Shown here piece after piece: positions 15,201 to 23,245 of a stretch of DNA of 64,000 nucleotides. The notes below the pieces were generated by a model that had not been told where the DNA came from, did no database searches, and was given only the letters and a program-made list of their open reading frames with translations. Source of the stretch: Cryobacterium psychrotolerans (GTDB taxonomy: Bacteria; Actinomycetota; Actinomycetes; Actinomycetales; Microbacteriaceae). The DNA is taken from the NCBI RefSeq assembly GCF_900101115.1, contig NZ_FNFU01000002.1, positions 297,320-361,319 of the forward strand, given 5' to 3'. A program made the position numbers and the translations under genes. Positions within the stretch are counted from its first letter, which is position 1. Every line of letters starts with the position of its first letter.

Positions 15201-18190
15201 GAGTCGTTGCCCAGGACCCGGACCGAAACGGTGCTGCCGGGCCGCACCGTGACTTCATCGGGGGCCGCGACGGGGTTCCGTGCACCGTCCAGGCGCGGGC
15301 TGATTCCCACCCGGATCGTCCCACTCGCCCGGGCGCCGAGGGCGTCGACGACCGAGTAGGTGAAGGTGTCCGTGCCGGTCGAGTATTCCCCGGACGTGTA
15401 TTCAATCGAATCGGAGCCGCCGGTTGCGACCGAGCCCTTCTCGGGGTTGGTGTCCTGGCCGAGCAGCTGGACCGAGTCGCCGTCGGGGTCGATTCCCGAG
15501 AGCGGAATCGGGATCCGCACCGTGTTCCCCGCGAGGACACGGGCGATCACGGTTTTCGGCACCGGCGGGTTGTTGGATTCCTCGTCGGCTTCGCGCACGG
15601 AGATGCTCACCTCGGCGTTGGCGAACTGGCCGTCCGGCGCATTGACGCGGTACACGGCGGTGAAGTTGCCGGCCATGGTCGGTGCCAGATAGCGCAGCAC
15701 GGTGCCCGAGGCGAACAGCACGCCGGCTCCGCGAGGCAGGCCCGCGGCGAGCGCGGGATCCAGGGTGAGGACTTCGCCGTCCGGGTGCTCGTCGTTGGCG
15801 AGAACCGGGATATCGATGGCGTCGCCGACCCGCACCGAGATGGTGTCCGCCGTGGCGATGGGGGCCTGCTTGCGCGCCGGCTCCGCGATCTCGACGACGG
15901 TCACCGTCCCCTCGGCCTCGGCCAGGCCGTTGCTCACCCGGTAGCCGAATGTCACCTGACCGGCGTCGAGTGGTTTCGTGAGCGTGAGCCGCAGCAGATG
16001 CTGGTCGAGGATCTCGACCCGGAGACCGCTGGCCGGGGCCACGTCCATCGTTCCGGTGACGAGCAGCACCCCGCCGGCGGGGTCGAAATCGGTGGCGAGC
16101 ACGTCGACGACGGTCGACTGACGGCCGCGGATGAACGCCGTGTGCGGCACCGTGACGGGTTTGGTGTTCGACTCCGGCGCGGGAACGACCTCAACGCGCA
16201 CCCTGCCTGTCGCCGTGGTTCGACCGTCCGTCACCGCGTATTCGACCTCATGGGTGCCGACGACGTTGCTGGTGAAACGGAACGTGCCGCCGTCGAAGGA
16301 CGGGGTCACGGTGACGTCCGGTTTGGCCGGGACGCTGCTCAGGCGAAGCGGGCCGGATCCCCCGCGCACATGGAGCAGCGGGGACACGGTCATCTCCCGG
16401 CCCGCGGCGGCCAGCACGACGAACGGCTCGGCGATGATGGGAACGGCTCCGGCCGGACGAACCGTCACGGCCATCGTTCCGGCGCCGGCCAGCCGCCCGT
16501 CCGAGACGACCAGGCCGACCTGCTTGAGCTCGCCTCCGCCGCCGGCGTCCGTGTAGATCACCGACCCCTCCGGGGTGAAGCTCGCCTGGTCCGGAGGGGG
16601 TGCTGTCGCCGAGGTGAGGTAGAACGGATCGCCGTCCGGGTCGATCCAGTCGCCGAGCACCTGGCTGGTCACGCGCCCGCCCAGCTGCACCGTCGCCCGG
16701 GTCGGCCTGGCCTGCGCGGGCGGCGAGTTCTCCCCCTCCGCCCTGACCGCCACCGTGACGGTCGCCGACGCGACACCCCCGCGTCCGTCGTTGACGGTGT
16801 AACCAAAGCTCAGCCGACCGGCCGCGGTGGGCGGCAGGGTCAGCTGCACCTGCTGGTTGTTGCCGATCAGTTCGAGTCGGCCGGCGTCGTCCGGGATCCG
16901 GCTGAGTGAGGCAATCACGAGCACGTCGCCGTTGGGGTCGTAGTCGTTGAGCAGGACCGGCAGGGTGACGGCCCGACCGGGTCGGGCGCCGAAGGCGTCG
17001 TCGAGGGCCACCGGCGGAACCTGCGTCTTCTCGAATTCGGGCGCGCTGTCGTCATCCGTGTCTTCGACCCGCTGCTGGTCCCGCACCGTTTCGATCAGCT
17101 CATCCCAGTTGTCGATGAGCTCGTTGTCCTGCTGGACGGCCCAGGCCGCACCGTTGCGGGCGTCGTTGAGGAGCACGGCCGAACCGTTCACTCGGAATCC
17201 CAGCCGGGCGTCGCCGGCAACCCCCGCGAGTGTTTCCATGGCACCTTTTCGGGCCTGGCCGGTGCAGGACTGCCAGACCGTGCCGTCGCCCCAGGCTGCA
17301 TGGGAGCACTTTCCGGCCGAGGCCGGTGCCGCGGCGTCGCCGGTGCGCCCGGTGACCAGGACGGAAGGCTGCCCTCCCGACACCGGGACACCGAGGAGCC
17401 CTCCCCGGTGGGCGACGAGGACGCGGTCTCCGGTTACCGCCGCCTGTTGCAGCAGGGGACCATCGGCGACGGCGATCTCCGCGGACAGGTCGACCATCTG
17501 CCCTGGCAGGTACAGCTGCCTCGTCGCCTCGTTGAGGAGAGCCCAGCGCCCACCGACGCTGGTCAGCTGGTAGCCGTCTTCCCGGGCGCCGGCCTGCAGG
17601 GACACCGTGGAGACAACCGCGTCGCCCTGGGTGGTGTCGACCCGCGACAGGTCGCCCGTCGCCGGCGTGAACGCGAAAAACACGCCGTCTGCGTCCATGC
17701 TGGTGACCGAACCGGCGCCGAGCGCGAGCGTCGGCTCCGCGAGGCTGTCGAAGTCGGCGAGCGCGGCGGCCTCCAGGTTCCACATGTTGCCCTCGGAGGT
17801 GATGACCGCGCGGTCCTCGGCGAGGTAAACCGACGGTTCCACCGGCGGCAGGGGAACGCTCTCGGCGACGGTGGCCGTCGCCGGATCGATGATGTCCAGC
17901 GAGCTGTTGCCACGGTCGATCACCAGCACGGTCGCGCCCTGCTGGCGCACGTCCAGGCTGGAACTGCCCGACTGCACCACGGTGTTCAATTCCCGCACGG
18001 CGGTGTTGGCCCGCCCGACGACCTGGCGGGACTCATTGGTCACCCAGACGGCCGCGTCGCCCAGGTCCATCCGCTGGGCCGTGTAGCCGCCCGAAACCAC
18101 GGCAATCCCGGCGATCAGCGCCGCCACAACCGTCCCGCTCGTTGCCGTGGCGACCAGGGAGCGGTGGGTGGCCAGCCACCCCGCGATCAC
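12293..18190 (-). CDS. Giant membrane-anchored Ig-like/fibronectin type III surface protein
   Basis: A 1965-aa protein. One membrane helix lies near residues 13-35 with a short cytoplasmic N-terminus. Residues about 50-375 resemble a beta-propeller (repeated short strands such as VLVIDRGNSSLDIID and DRVLVAHRGGLLGVPV). About 392-1460 is a tandem array of cadherin/Ig-like modules marked by VLLNDYDPNGD, WIDPDGDP, VLATDFDPAGG, VLANDEHPDGE, GIDPDGDSV, VLGNDSDPDGG and VLANDG. About 1468-1880 holds three or four fibronectin type III modules. There is no LPXTG or C-terminal anchor. The GTG at 18190 is chosen as start because AAGGAG precedes it and it overlaps the kinase stop as GTGA; an upstream GTG at 18217 lies inside the kinase gene. 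It is likely an envelope-spanning sensor, adhesin or scaffold; ligand unknown. Confidence 0.88.
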   Translation of the reverse strand: MIAGWLATHRSLVATATSGTVVAALIAGIAVVSGGYTAQRMDLGDAAVWVTNESRQVVGRANTAVRELNTVVQSGSSSLDVRQQGATVLVIDRGNSSLDIIDPATATVAESVPLPPVEPSVYLAEDRAVITSEGNMWNLEAAALADFDSLAEPTLALGAGSVTSMDADGVFFAFTPATGDLSRVDTTQGDAVVSTVSLQAGAREDGYQLTSVGGRWALLNEATRQLYLPGQMVDLSAEIAVADGPLLQQAAVTGDRVLVAHRGGLLGVPVSGGQPSVLVTGRTGDAAAPASAGKCSHAAWGDGTVWQSCTGQARKGAMETLAGVAGDARLGFRVNGSAVLLNDARNGAAWAVQQDNELIDNWDELIETVRDQQRVEDTDDDSAPEFEKTQVPPVALDDAFGARPGRAVTLPVLLNDYDPNGDVLVIASLSRIPDDAGRLELIGNNQQVQLTLPPTAAGRLSFGYTVNDGRGGVASATVTVAVRAEGENSPPAQARPTRATVQLGGRVTSQVLGDWIDPDGDPFYLTSATAPPPDQASFTPEGSVIYTDAGGGGELKQVGLVVSDGRLAGAGTMAVTVRPAGAVPIIAEPFVVLAAAGREMTVSPLLHVRGGSGPLRLSSVPAKPDVTVTPSFDGGTFRFTSNVVGTHEVEYAVTDGRTTATGRVRVEVVPAPESNTKPVTVPHTAFIRGRQSTVVDVLATDFDPAGGVLLVTGTMDVAPASGLRVEILDQHLLRLTLTKPLDAGQVTFGYRVSNGLAEAEGTVTVVEIAEPARKQAPIATADTISVRVGDAIDIPVLANDEHPDGEVLTLDPALAAGLPRGAGVLFASGTVLRYLAPTMAGNFTAVYRVNAPDGQFANAEVSISVREADEESNNPPVPKTVIARVLAGNTVRIPIPLSGIDPDGDSVQLLGQDTNPEKGSVATGGSDSIEYTSGEYSTGTDTFTYSVVDALGARASGTIRVGISPRLDGARNPVAAPDEVTVRPGSTVSVRVLGNDSDPDGGALTITAVKPSGSQGQAVVDGDVVSVTVPETEGRLGFIYEIRNERGGTSSNFLTVVVRADAPLSRPEASDTRLTLSDVLDRTTIDVDVLANVFFADAAARKLDVSVVPGFGRDARVTSAKRIRVSIGNDSRIIPFAVSHPDDPELVSHAFIWVPGYDDALPQLRRGAPALSIPSESTLMIDINDYVVAVGGKRVKLTDRTTVQATHSDGASLVSGDRRLAFTSADKYYGPASISFEVTDGSDAKDPAARTSTIVLPITVTPRTNQPPAFDGADIDIEPDETKVIDLGKLTAYPYPDDRAELAYTVLEPKPTGFSYSIDGQLLTVRAALKTRKGARSALTIGVRDDLSAGKAGRIDVRVVGSTRPIAVPAPDAAIAPRGRTTVVDVLANDGATNPFPATPLTVVGVRGLDRASLPAGVSITRSADSSRLAVTVSDTAAPVDTNLEYQVADATGDPDRFAWGTVRISVQDKADPVTNLRVTGFGDQKLSVSFNAGASNNSPISGYEVTLTDVGSGASVGTVLCASTACEIPTPGNGQSRAVRVSVAARNGMGLSVPTSLADPVWSDVVPPAPSGLAAAPLDGGLRLSWDAVGAVGGGTPVRGYVVTVGGTPQGEVSATGPQCDASSCSIDVAGLSNGADVAYTVSARNEAYPALSTWASSAGTGRPFGPARAGGISASGSDSDGTVIVSWDAFEGRGDPIDGYIVQRLSSDIVPTGAQACSVSAPAPGRLDPPQTGGAVEEQVAVSAGTRSVSFDNLLAANATYDFIVWGYNRAGCAHTPVATVRVREAPGAITDVRGAMEQREDAWDYRVTRVSPSAGVDHYNIRAADGTGPTVRFEGVGWPRELLGRPFGETVAFQLQACAPWGGCGEWSSMWAAPEESVSFAVTGLAYDEAGGVFSWTNGPDNGPALPAGYRCSVPGDATVPVTDADSPNTCTLPSPAPPAGTVRLTVTVPIDGTDRSYTYDR

Positions 18191-19608
18191 GGGGCTCCTT
18201 CGGCGGTTTCCACGCACTTTTCACCGCTGGGCTCGCCCGGTTTGCCTTCGCGGTTGACCGTGACGGTGAGGCAGACGTTCGCCCGCCCGGTCGCGTCAAC
18301 GCTGAACTCCGTGCCCTTCTGCCTGCTCTCCTCGCCCGTGCGCAGCGTCACGACGTAGTTGTCGCCGGGGCGCAGGCCGGCGTCGGACCAGGTGAAGACG
18401 ACCGTGCCGGAGCGCAACCGGCCGGCGATCTCGCTGACGACCGGTATGTCGGCGGCGTTCCGTTGAACCAGGAGCGCCGCCGCCGTGGCGGAGAGCCCCA
18501 CAGTGAGCAGGGATGCGGCCATCAGCGCCCACATCATGCGCCCGCGCCCTCCCCTGCGGTGGATGCGCGTCTGGGAGGCACCGGGTGTGCTGCGGCTGTG
18601 CAGGAGCTGCGGTTCGCCCCTCGAGCCGGGGCCGGTCGGCGGCTTGCGCCGGCGACGGGCCGCATGCGGGTCGATGGAGTTGACGCCGCTGACGCGCGTC
18701 TTGTCGTCCGGGTCGGCCAGGGTCGCGGCGGCCCAGTCGTCCATGGCCACCTCGAGCGGCGTCTGCGCCAGCCCCAGGTCGGCCTCGACCGACTGCAACT
18801 CCCGAATGAATTCGAGCACGGTGCGCTGCCGGGAACCCGGTCGCCGGGACATCGCCCGGTCGAGGACGATTTCGAGCCGGGCCGGAACATCCGCGCGATT
18901 GATGGCGGGGACTTTTCCCTGTGCGATGCGGGACATCAGTGCCGCGGAGCTGTTGTCGGCACCGGGCTGCTCGAATGGGGAGCGCCCGGCCAGCAGCGAA
19001 TAGACGGTCGCCCCGAGAGACCAGACCTCGGCGGACACTGACCCCGAACTCTCGTCGAGCAGCACCTCGGGGGCCGACCACGGGATCGAGAGGCCCACAG
19101 CGTCCGATGACTCCGCCTCGCCCAGGGTGGCCGCAATGCCGAAGTCGGACAGGACGGGGTGGCCATAGGCGGTGACCAGGATGTTCGACGGCTTGATGTC
19201 GCGGTGCAGGATCCCGAAGCGGTGGGCGGTCTCGACGGCGCTGGCGATCTTGATCCCGATCCGCAGCGCGTCGGGGACCGAGAGGGGCTCGTCGCGAAAG
19301 CGCCGGCTGAGGGCTCCCGAGCAGTACTCCATCACCAGATACGGTCGCCCGTCGGCAGAGAGGCCGGCCTGGAAGACCGTGAGGATCGACGGGTGGGAGC
19401 TGAGCTGGGCCATCACGTTCGCCTCGGCCTGGAACAGCTGCCGAACCTGGTCGTTGACGACTGCCGCGAGCAGCACCTTCACCGCCACCTGGCGCCTGGG
19501 CATGTTCTGCTCGTAAAGGAAAACGTCGGCGAACCCGCCGGATCCGAGCACCCGCAGGTAGGAAAAGCCCGGCAGATTCGGCGGCGCGGATGGCAGTCGT
19601 CGTGCCAT
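18187..19608 (-). CDS. Membrane Ser/Thr protein kinase (PknB-like, Hanks type)
   Basis: A 473-aa kinase. The cytoplasmic catalytic domain (about 15-285) has glycine loop LGSGGFADVF, VAVK (Lys44), HRDIKPSN (Asp137), SDFG (Asp155) and SAPE (179-181). A basic linker follows, then one membrane helix at about 358-381 and a small ectodomain with two Cys (VCLTV, EKCVE) that looks like a fibronectin/Ig-type sandwich rather than PASTA repeats. The activation segment contains Ser but no Thr pair, and the usual SDVWSLG reads AEVWSLG. The start is ATG 19608 with GGAGG upstream. It precedes the giant surface protein with a 4-nt overlap and follows the PP2C gene by 110 nt. Predicted role: sense an envelope signal, possibly with the surface protein, and phosphorylate the FHA proteins. 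Confidence 0.93.
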   Translation of the reverse strand: MARRLPSAPPNLPGFSYLRVLGSGGFADVFLYEQNMPRRQVAVKVLLAAVVNDQVRQLFQAEANVMAQLSSHPSILTVFQAGLSADGRPYLVMEYCSGALSRRFRDEPLSVPDALRIGIKIASAVETAHRFGILHRDIKPSNILVTAYGHPVLSDFGIAATLGEAESSDAVGLSIPWSAPEVLLDESSGSVSAEVWSLGATVYSLLAGRSPFEQPGADNSSAALMSRIAQGKVPAINRADVPARLEIVLDRAMSRRPGSRQRTVLEFIRELQSVEADLGLAQTPLEVAMDDWAAATLADPDDKTRVSGVNSIDPHAARRRRKPPTGPGSRGEPQLLHSRSTPGASQTRIHRRGGRGRMMWALMAASLLTVGLSATAAALLVQRNAADIPVVSEIAGRLRSGTVVFTWSDAGLRPGDNYVVTLRTGEESRQKGTEFSVDATGRANVCLTVTVNREGKPGEPSGEKCVETAEGAP

Positions 19609-19655
19609 TTTCTCGCCTCCCCGCCTACTCGTGACCCCGGCGTGCGGCGGGCGTT

Positions 19656-19692
19656 CCCCAATTGTAGGCAGCCCCAACCGGCCCATTGGGGC
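19656..19692 (-). promoter_or_regulatory. Two mutually exclusive hairpins between the PP2C and kinase genes
   Basis: In the 110-nt gap, GCCCCAA (19671-19677) pairs perfectly with TTGGGGC (19686-19692) around an 8-nt loop. CCCCAAT (19656-19662) can instead pair with the overlapping ATTGGGG (19685-19691). Neither is followed by a T-run on the minus strand. This could be an attenuation or RNA-processing switch separating phosphatase and kinase expression; it may also be chance. Confidence 0.3.
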
Positions 19693-19718
19693 GCGGCGGC
19701 GGCCTTAACCGGACTGGG

Positions 19719-20546
19719 TTACCCCCAAGTCGGGGGACGGTCCTCCGCCTGGTCGGCCGGCAGATCGAGCACCTCGATGACATCGAGAACGATCACGGTG
19801 ACGTTGTCACGACCGCCGTTCTCGAGGGCGGCGCCGAGCAGCGCACCGGCCGCGTCATCCGGGTTGGGATTGGACATGAGGTAGTGACGGATGCCGTAGG
19901 CCGTGAGCTCTTTGGTGAGCCCGTCGGAGCAGACCAGCAGGCGCATTCCCGGCCTCGCCGGAACGATCCGGTAGTCGGGGATGGGCGGCTCATGGAAGCC
20001 GACCGCGCGGGTGATGACGTTGCCGTGGGGGTGCACGTCGGCCTCTTCACGGGTGATCTTCCCCGCGTCGACGAGCTCCTGCACGACCGAGTGGTCGGTT
20101 GTCACCTGCTCGAGGACGCCGCTGCCGAGCTGGTAGACGCGCGAATCGCCGATGTTGAAGATGATCCACTGCGGCTCTCCGGCGACGACCGCCAGGGCCG
20201 CTCCGGTCACCGTCGTGCCGGTGCCGTTGTCGGTCACACCGGCGCCCGAGGCCATGTCCTCGACGGCAAGACTGAGCAGACGCGCGATGGATTCGGCGTC
20301 GGGGTCGGTCGCGCCGGCGAGCTCGGCGAGCCTGGTCACGACGGCCGCGCTGGCAACGTCACCCGCGGAGTGACCTCCCATGCCGTCGGCGACCGCGAAA
20401 ATGGGCGCTTGGGAGAGGAGGCTGTCCTCGTTGACCTCGCGGCGGTGCCCGGTGTCGGTGACTGCCGCCCACGCCAGGGTCACGCTTGTGTGGCTGGTGG
20501 GCAGGGAAACCGTGTGCCGGGGCGAGCCTTGACCTATCTGGGTCAC
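19719..20546 (-). CDS. PP2C-family Ser/Thr protein phosphatase (PstP-like)
   Basis: A soluble metal-dependent phosphatase of 275 aa with the PP2C metal-binding motifs VNEDS (Asp41), VADGMGGHSAGDVAS (Asp54), the central GTTVTGA and IGDSRVYQL, TTDHSVVQELVD, CSDGLTKEL, and the final RDNVTVIV. It would remove phosphate from Ser/Thr targets of the linked kinase. The start is GTG 20546 with GGAAGG 8 nt upstream. Unlike mycobacterial PstP it has no membrane helix, so it is probably free in the cytoplasm. It lies 43 nt after the FHA gene and 110 nt before the kinase. Confidence 0.94.
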   Translation of the reverse strand: MTQIGQGSPRHTVSLPTSHTSVTLAWAAVTDTGHRREVNEDSLLSQAPIFAVADGMGGHSAGDVASAAVVTRLAELAGATDPDAESIARLLSLAVEDMASGAGVTDNGTGTTVTGAALAVVAGEPQWIIFNIGDSRVYQLGSGVLEQVTTDHSVVQELVDAGKITREEADVHPHGNVITRAVGFHEPPIPDYRIVPARPGMRLLVCSDGLTKELTAYGIRHYLMSNPNPDDAAGALLGAALENGGRDNVTVIVLDVIEVLDLPADQAEDRPPTWG

Positions 20547-20589
20547 GCGTGGTGCCTTCCGAATTCGGTCTGATGGTGGTGGAGAACGG

Positions 20590-21651
20590 CTAACGCTCGC
20601 TCGCGGGGAGGACTTCGACGATATTACCGTCCCCGATGTCGACCGTCGTACCCGGGGCGACCGCCAGGGACTGTCCCGGGGCCAGCCGCTGGCTTCTTCC
20701 GATCTTTCCGCGCGGCGGATTCACCAATGTCCCGTTGGTGGAGTTGAGGTCGGTCACCACGACGGTGTCGCCCTCCTGCCGGATTTCGAGGTGCGTCGCG
20801 GAGACGGCGGACGTGGGCGAGGTGACCGTGACCAGCCGGGGCAGGGGGCCGCCGGTGATGCGCGGCGACCGCGGTCGGCGGCCGAGGAAGTAGACGGCAT
20901 CCAGTCGGCGCTCCTCGCCGTCCGGGAGCCGGAAACCGTAGTGGGTCCCGCGGGCGAGCGGGGCGGCCTCGGCAGCCGGCCGCCGTTCACGCCGTTCCCG
21001 GCGCCGGGCGATGACGGTGTCCTGTGCGGCCTGTGGCGGCCGGACAACGGTGTCCGCGTCCGCCAACGAAAGCGGTGCCGGAACGGGAACCGGGAGCGGT
21101 GCCGGGGCGTGAACCGGGAGCGGTGCCGGCCCGCGGATGATCGTGTCATCGTCCTCGCGTGCGAGTGCCGCCAGCGACCAGAACAGCGTGTCGGCCGCGA
21201 TTGCCCCCAGTTCGACCGTCCGGCCGGAATCCAGCCGGCTCGCAGGCACCACGTCGGCCAGCGGGGAACCGATCACCAGGCCGATCACGGATCGGAAGTC
21301 GGCGAGGAGCCAGGGGCGGATGTCCCGGTCGGTGAACCGTCGAGAGCCGCCCACCGAGAATACGTCGACCGCGATCCGGCCCCGCACGACTGCGGACACC
21401 GGGATTCCGTCGCTATCGGTCGGGTCACCCGGCACGACCACGACGAGGTTCGCGACGGCGTCTTCACCGGCCAGCGGCAGGAGGGAGACGAGGGCCTCGA
21501 TGGTGATTCGTGGCTCCGAGACCAGTCCGGTCAGTTTCGCCACAATTCCGGGATGTGTGCCGGCGGGGACTGCGGCGAGGAAGGCCCGCCCCGCGACGAA
21601 CGTCCACTCCCCGCTGCCCCCGGGCGTCAGCCCGTACCCGACCCGTGCCAT
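20590..21651 (-). CDS. FHA domain protein with DT[VI][VI]-motif linker, first gene of the cluster
   Basis: A 353-aa cytoplasmic protein. The N-terminal region of about 160 aa resembles no domain I recognise. A Pro-rich linker follows with three similar sites, DDDTIIRG (Thr170), DADTVVRPP (Thr201) and AQDTVIARR (Thr212). The C-terminal FHA domain (about 254-347) has FLGRRP, VSATHLEIR and LNSTNGTL. The linker sites resemble the N-terminal threonine sites of GarA-type FHA regulators, which bind their own phosphorylated tail; that regulation is inferred here. The ATG 21651 has GGAGA upstream. It leads the minus-strand operon and starts 22 nt beyond the stop of the aldehyde dehydrogenase gene, so readthrough from that gene is possible. 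Confidence 0.87.
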   Translation of the reverse strand: MARVGYGLTPGGSGEWTFVAGRAFLAAVPAGTHPGIVAKLTGLVSEPRITIEALVSLLPLAGEDAVANLVVVVPGDPTDSDGIPVSAVVRGRIAVDVFSVGGSRRFTDRDIRPWLLADFRSVIGLVIGSPLADVVPASRLDSGRTVELGAIAADTLFWSLAALAREDDDTIIRGPAPLPVHAPAPLPVPVPAPLSLADADTVVRPPQAAQDTVIARRRERRERRPAAEAAPLARGTHYGFRLPDGEERRLDAVYFLGRRPRSPRITGGPLPRLVTVTSPTSAVSATHLEIRQEGDTVVVTDLNSTNGTLVNPPRGKIGRSQRLAPGQSLAVAPGTTVDIGDGNIVEVLPASER

Positions 21652-21673
21652 CGTTCTCCGTCCCGTCCGGTGA

Positions 21674-23110
21674 CTAGGCGCCGATGTAGGACATCACGTG
21701 CTTGATGCGCGTGTAGTCCTCGAAGCCATACATCGACAGGTCCTTACCGTAGCCGGAGTGCTTGAATCCGCCGTGCGGCATTTCGGCCACGATCGGGATG
21801 TGGGTGTTGATCCAGACGACACCGAAGTCGAGTCCCTTGGCGAATCGCATCGCGCGGCCGTGGTCCCTGGTCCAGACGGACGACGCCAGTCCGTAGTGCA
21901 CGTCGTTCGCCCACCGCATGGCCTGCGCCTCGTCGGCGAACTTCTGCACCGTGATGACGGGGCCGAAGATCTCGTTCTGCACGGCTTCATCCGTTTGGCG
22001 AAGGCCGCTGACGATGGTCGCCTCGTGGAAGTAGCCCGTGGCTCCCTGACGGTGGCCGCCCAGTTCGATCCGGGCGTGGTCGGGCAGCCGGTCGATGAAT
22101 CCGGAAACCTGGGCGAGCTGGTTGGCATTGTTCACCGGGCCGAAGAGGATGCTCTCATCGCCCGGCGCCCCGGTGGTCGCGTTCTCCCTGGCGTAGGCGC
22201 TGAGTGCGGAGACGAACTCGTCGTGGATTCCCTCCTGCACGAGCAGGCGCGTCGCCGCCGTGCAGTCCTGTCCGGCGTTGAAGAACCCGGCGGCGACGAT
22301 GCCGGCGACGGCCAGCGGAATATCGGCGTCGTCGAACACGATCACGGGGGCCTTTCCGCCGAGCTCGAGGTGGACTCGCTTGAGGTCGTTCGCGGCGGCC
22401 TTCGCCACCTCCATGCCGGCGCGGACGGATCCCGTGATCGAGACCAGTTGCGGCGTCTTGTGGTCGATCATCGCCGCGCCCGTGCCGCGGTCGCCGGTGA
22501 TGACGTTGAGCACCCCCTTCGGGAGGAACTCCGCGGCGACCTCGGCGAGCAGCAGCGTCGCGCTGGGCGTGGTGTCGGAGGGCTTGAGCACGCTCGTGTT
22601 GCCGGCGGCGAGCGCCGGGGCGAATTTCCACACGGCCATATTGAGCGGATAGTTCCAGGGCGTGACCTGCCCGACGACGCCGATCGGCTCCCGCCGGATG
22701 AAGGACGTGTGGTCCTTCATGTACTCGCCGGCCGAGCGGCCCTCGAGGTTCCGTGCGGCGCCGGCGAAGAAGCGGATCTGGTCGACGGAGAGCAGGATCT
22801 CGTCCTGGACGAGGGAGGCGCGCGGTTTGCCGGTGTCACGCGACTCCGCGTCGGCGAACTCGTCGGCCCTGGCCTCCATCGCGTCGGCGATGCGGAAGAG
22901 GGCGAGCTGGCGCTCCGCCGGAGTCGACTCCCCCCACTGCTCGAACGCGCTGGACGCCGCCGTGTAGGCGTCGTCGACGTCGGCCGCATTGGACACGGGG
23001 CTGGTCGCGTAGACGGCCTCCGTCGCGGGATCGATCAGATCCAGGCGCGCCTCGGACCTCGAGTCAACGTACTCACCGTTGACGAAATTGCGTAGTTCGC
23101 GAACGCTCAT
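21674..23110 (-). CDS. Gamma-aminobutyraldehyde dehydrogenase (aldehyde dehydrogenase family)
   Basis: A NAD(P)-dependent aldehyde dehydrogenase of 478 aa, the normal family length. Key residues are PWNYP (Asn153), the catalytic Glu249 in HLELGGKAP and the nucleophile Cys283 in [12 protein letters not shown]; the FNAGQDCTA form is typical of amino-aldehyde (betaine/aminobutyraldehyde) members. The expected reaction is 4-aminobutanal to GABA, the second step of putrescine breakdown by transamination. The frame stays open to 23353, but the start is set at ATG 23110, matching the conserved N-terminus ([14 protein letters not shown]) with GGGAG about 10 nt upstream. It is divergent from the Lrp-family regulator and its partner aminotransferase, consistent with joint control from the shared 175-nt region. 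Confidence 0.9.
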   Translation of the reverse strand: MSVRELRNFVNGEYVDSRSEARLDLIDPATEAVYATSPVSNAADVDDAYTAASSAFEQWGESTPAERQLALFRIADAMEARADEFADAESRDTGKPRASLVQDEILLSVDQIRFFAGAARNLEGRSAGEYMKDHTSFIRREPIGVVGQVTPWNYPLNMAVWKFAPALAAGNTSVLKPSDTTPSATLLLAEVAAEFLPKGVLNVITGDRGTGAAMIDHKTPQLVSITGSVRAGMEVAKAAANDLKRVHLELGGKAPVIVFDDADIPLAVAGIVAAGFFNAGQDCTAATRLLVQEGIHDEFVSALSAYARENATTGAPGDESILFGPVNNANQLAQVSGFIDRLPDHARIELGGHRQGATGYFHEATIVSGLRQTDEAVQNEIFGPVITVQKFADEAQAMRWANDVHYGLASSVWTRDHGRAMRFAKGLDFGVVWINTHIPIVAEMPHGGFKHSGYGKDLSMYGFEDYTRIKHVMSYIGA

Positions 23111-23213
23111 GGCTCCTGGACTCCCTGGGTGATGGCCGGCGGGGCGGCCGGGCCGCTCCATCGGCTCCAGCTTATCCGGCGGAGCGGAGCGCGCGGCAGG
23201 CGAAATACTTGGA

Positions 23214-23245
23214 TTCCGCAGCATATTGGTCGCCAAGCTGCGGAT
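23214..23245. promoter_or_regulatory. Nested dyad, candidate operator for the Lrp/AsnC regulator
   Basis: In the divergent region, CCGCAGC (23216-23222) pairs with GCTGCGG (23237-23243), and inside it TTGG-TCG-CCAA forms a second, nearly concentric dyad. Its position about 43-70 nt before the regulator start fits an autoregulatory site that also controls the dehydrogenase gene. Confidence 0.45.

Noticed and set aside
3895..21651. Possibility that the cluster is a complete type VII secretion locus
   Set aside because: No WXG100 protein, EccB/D/E or mycosin is present; only the EccC-like ATPase resembles that system.
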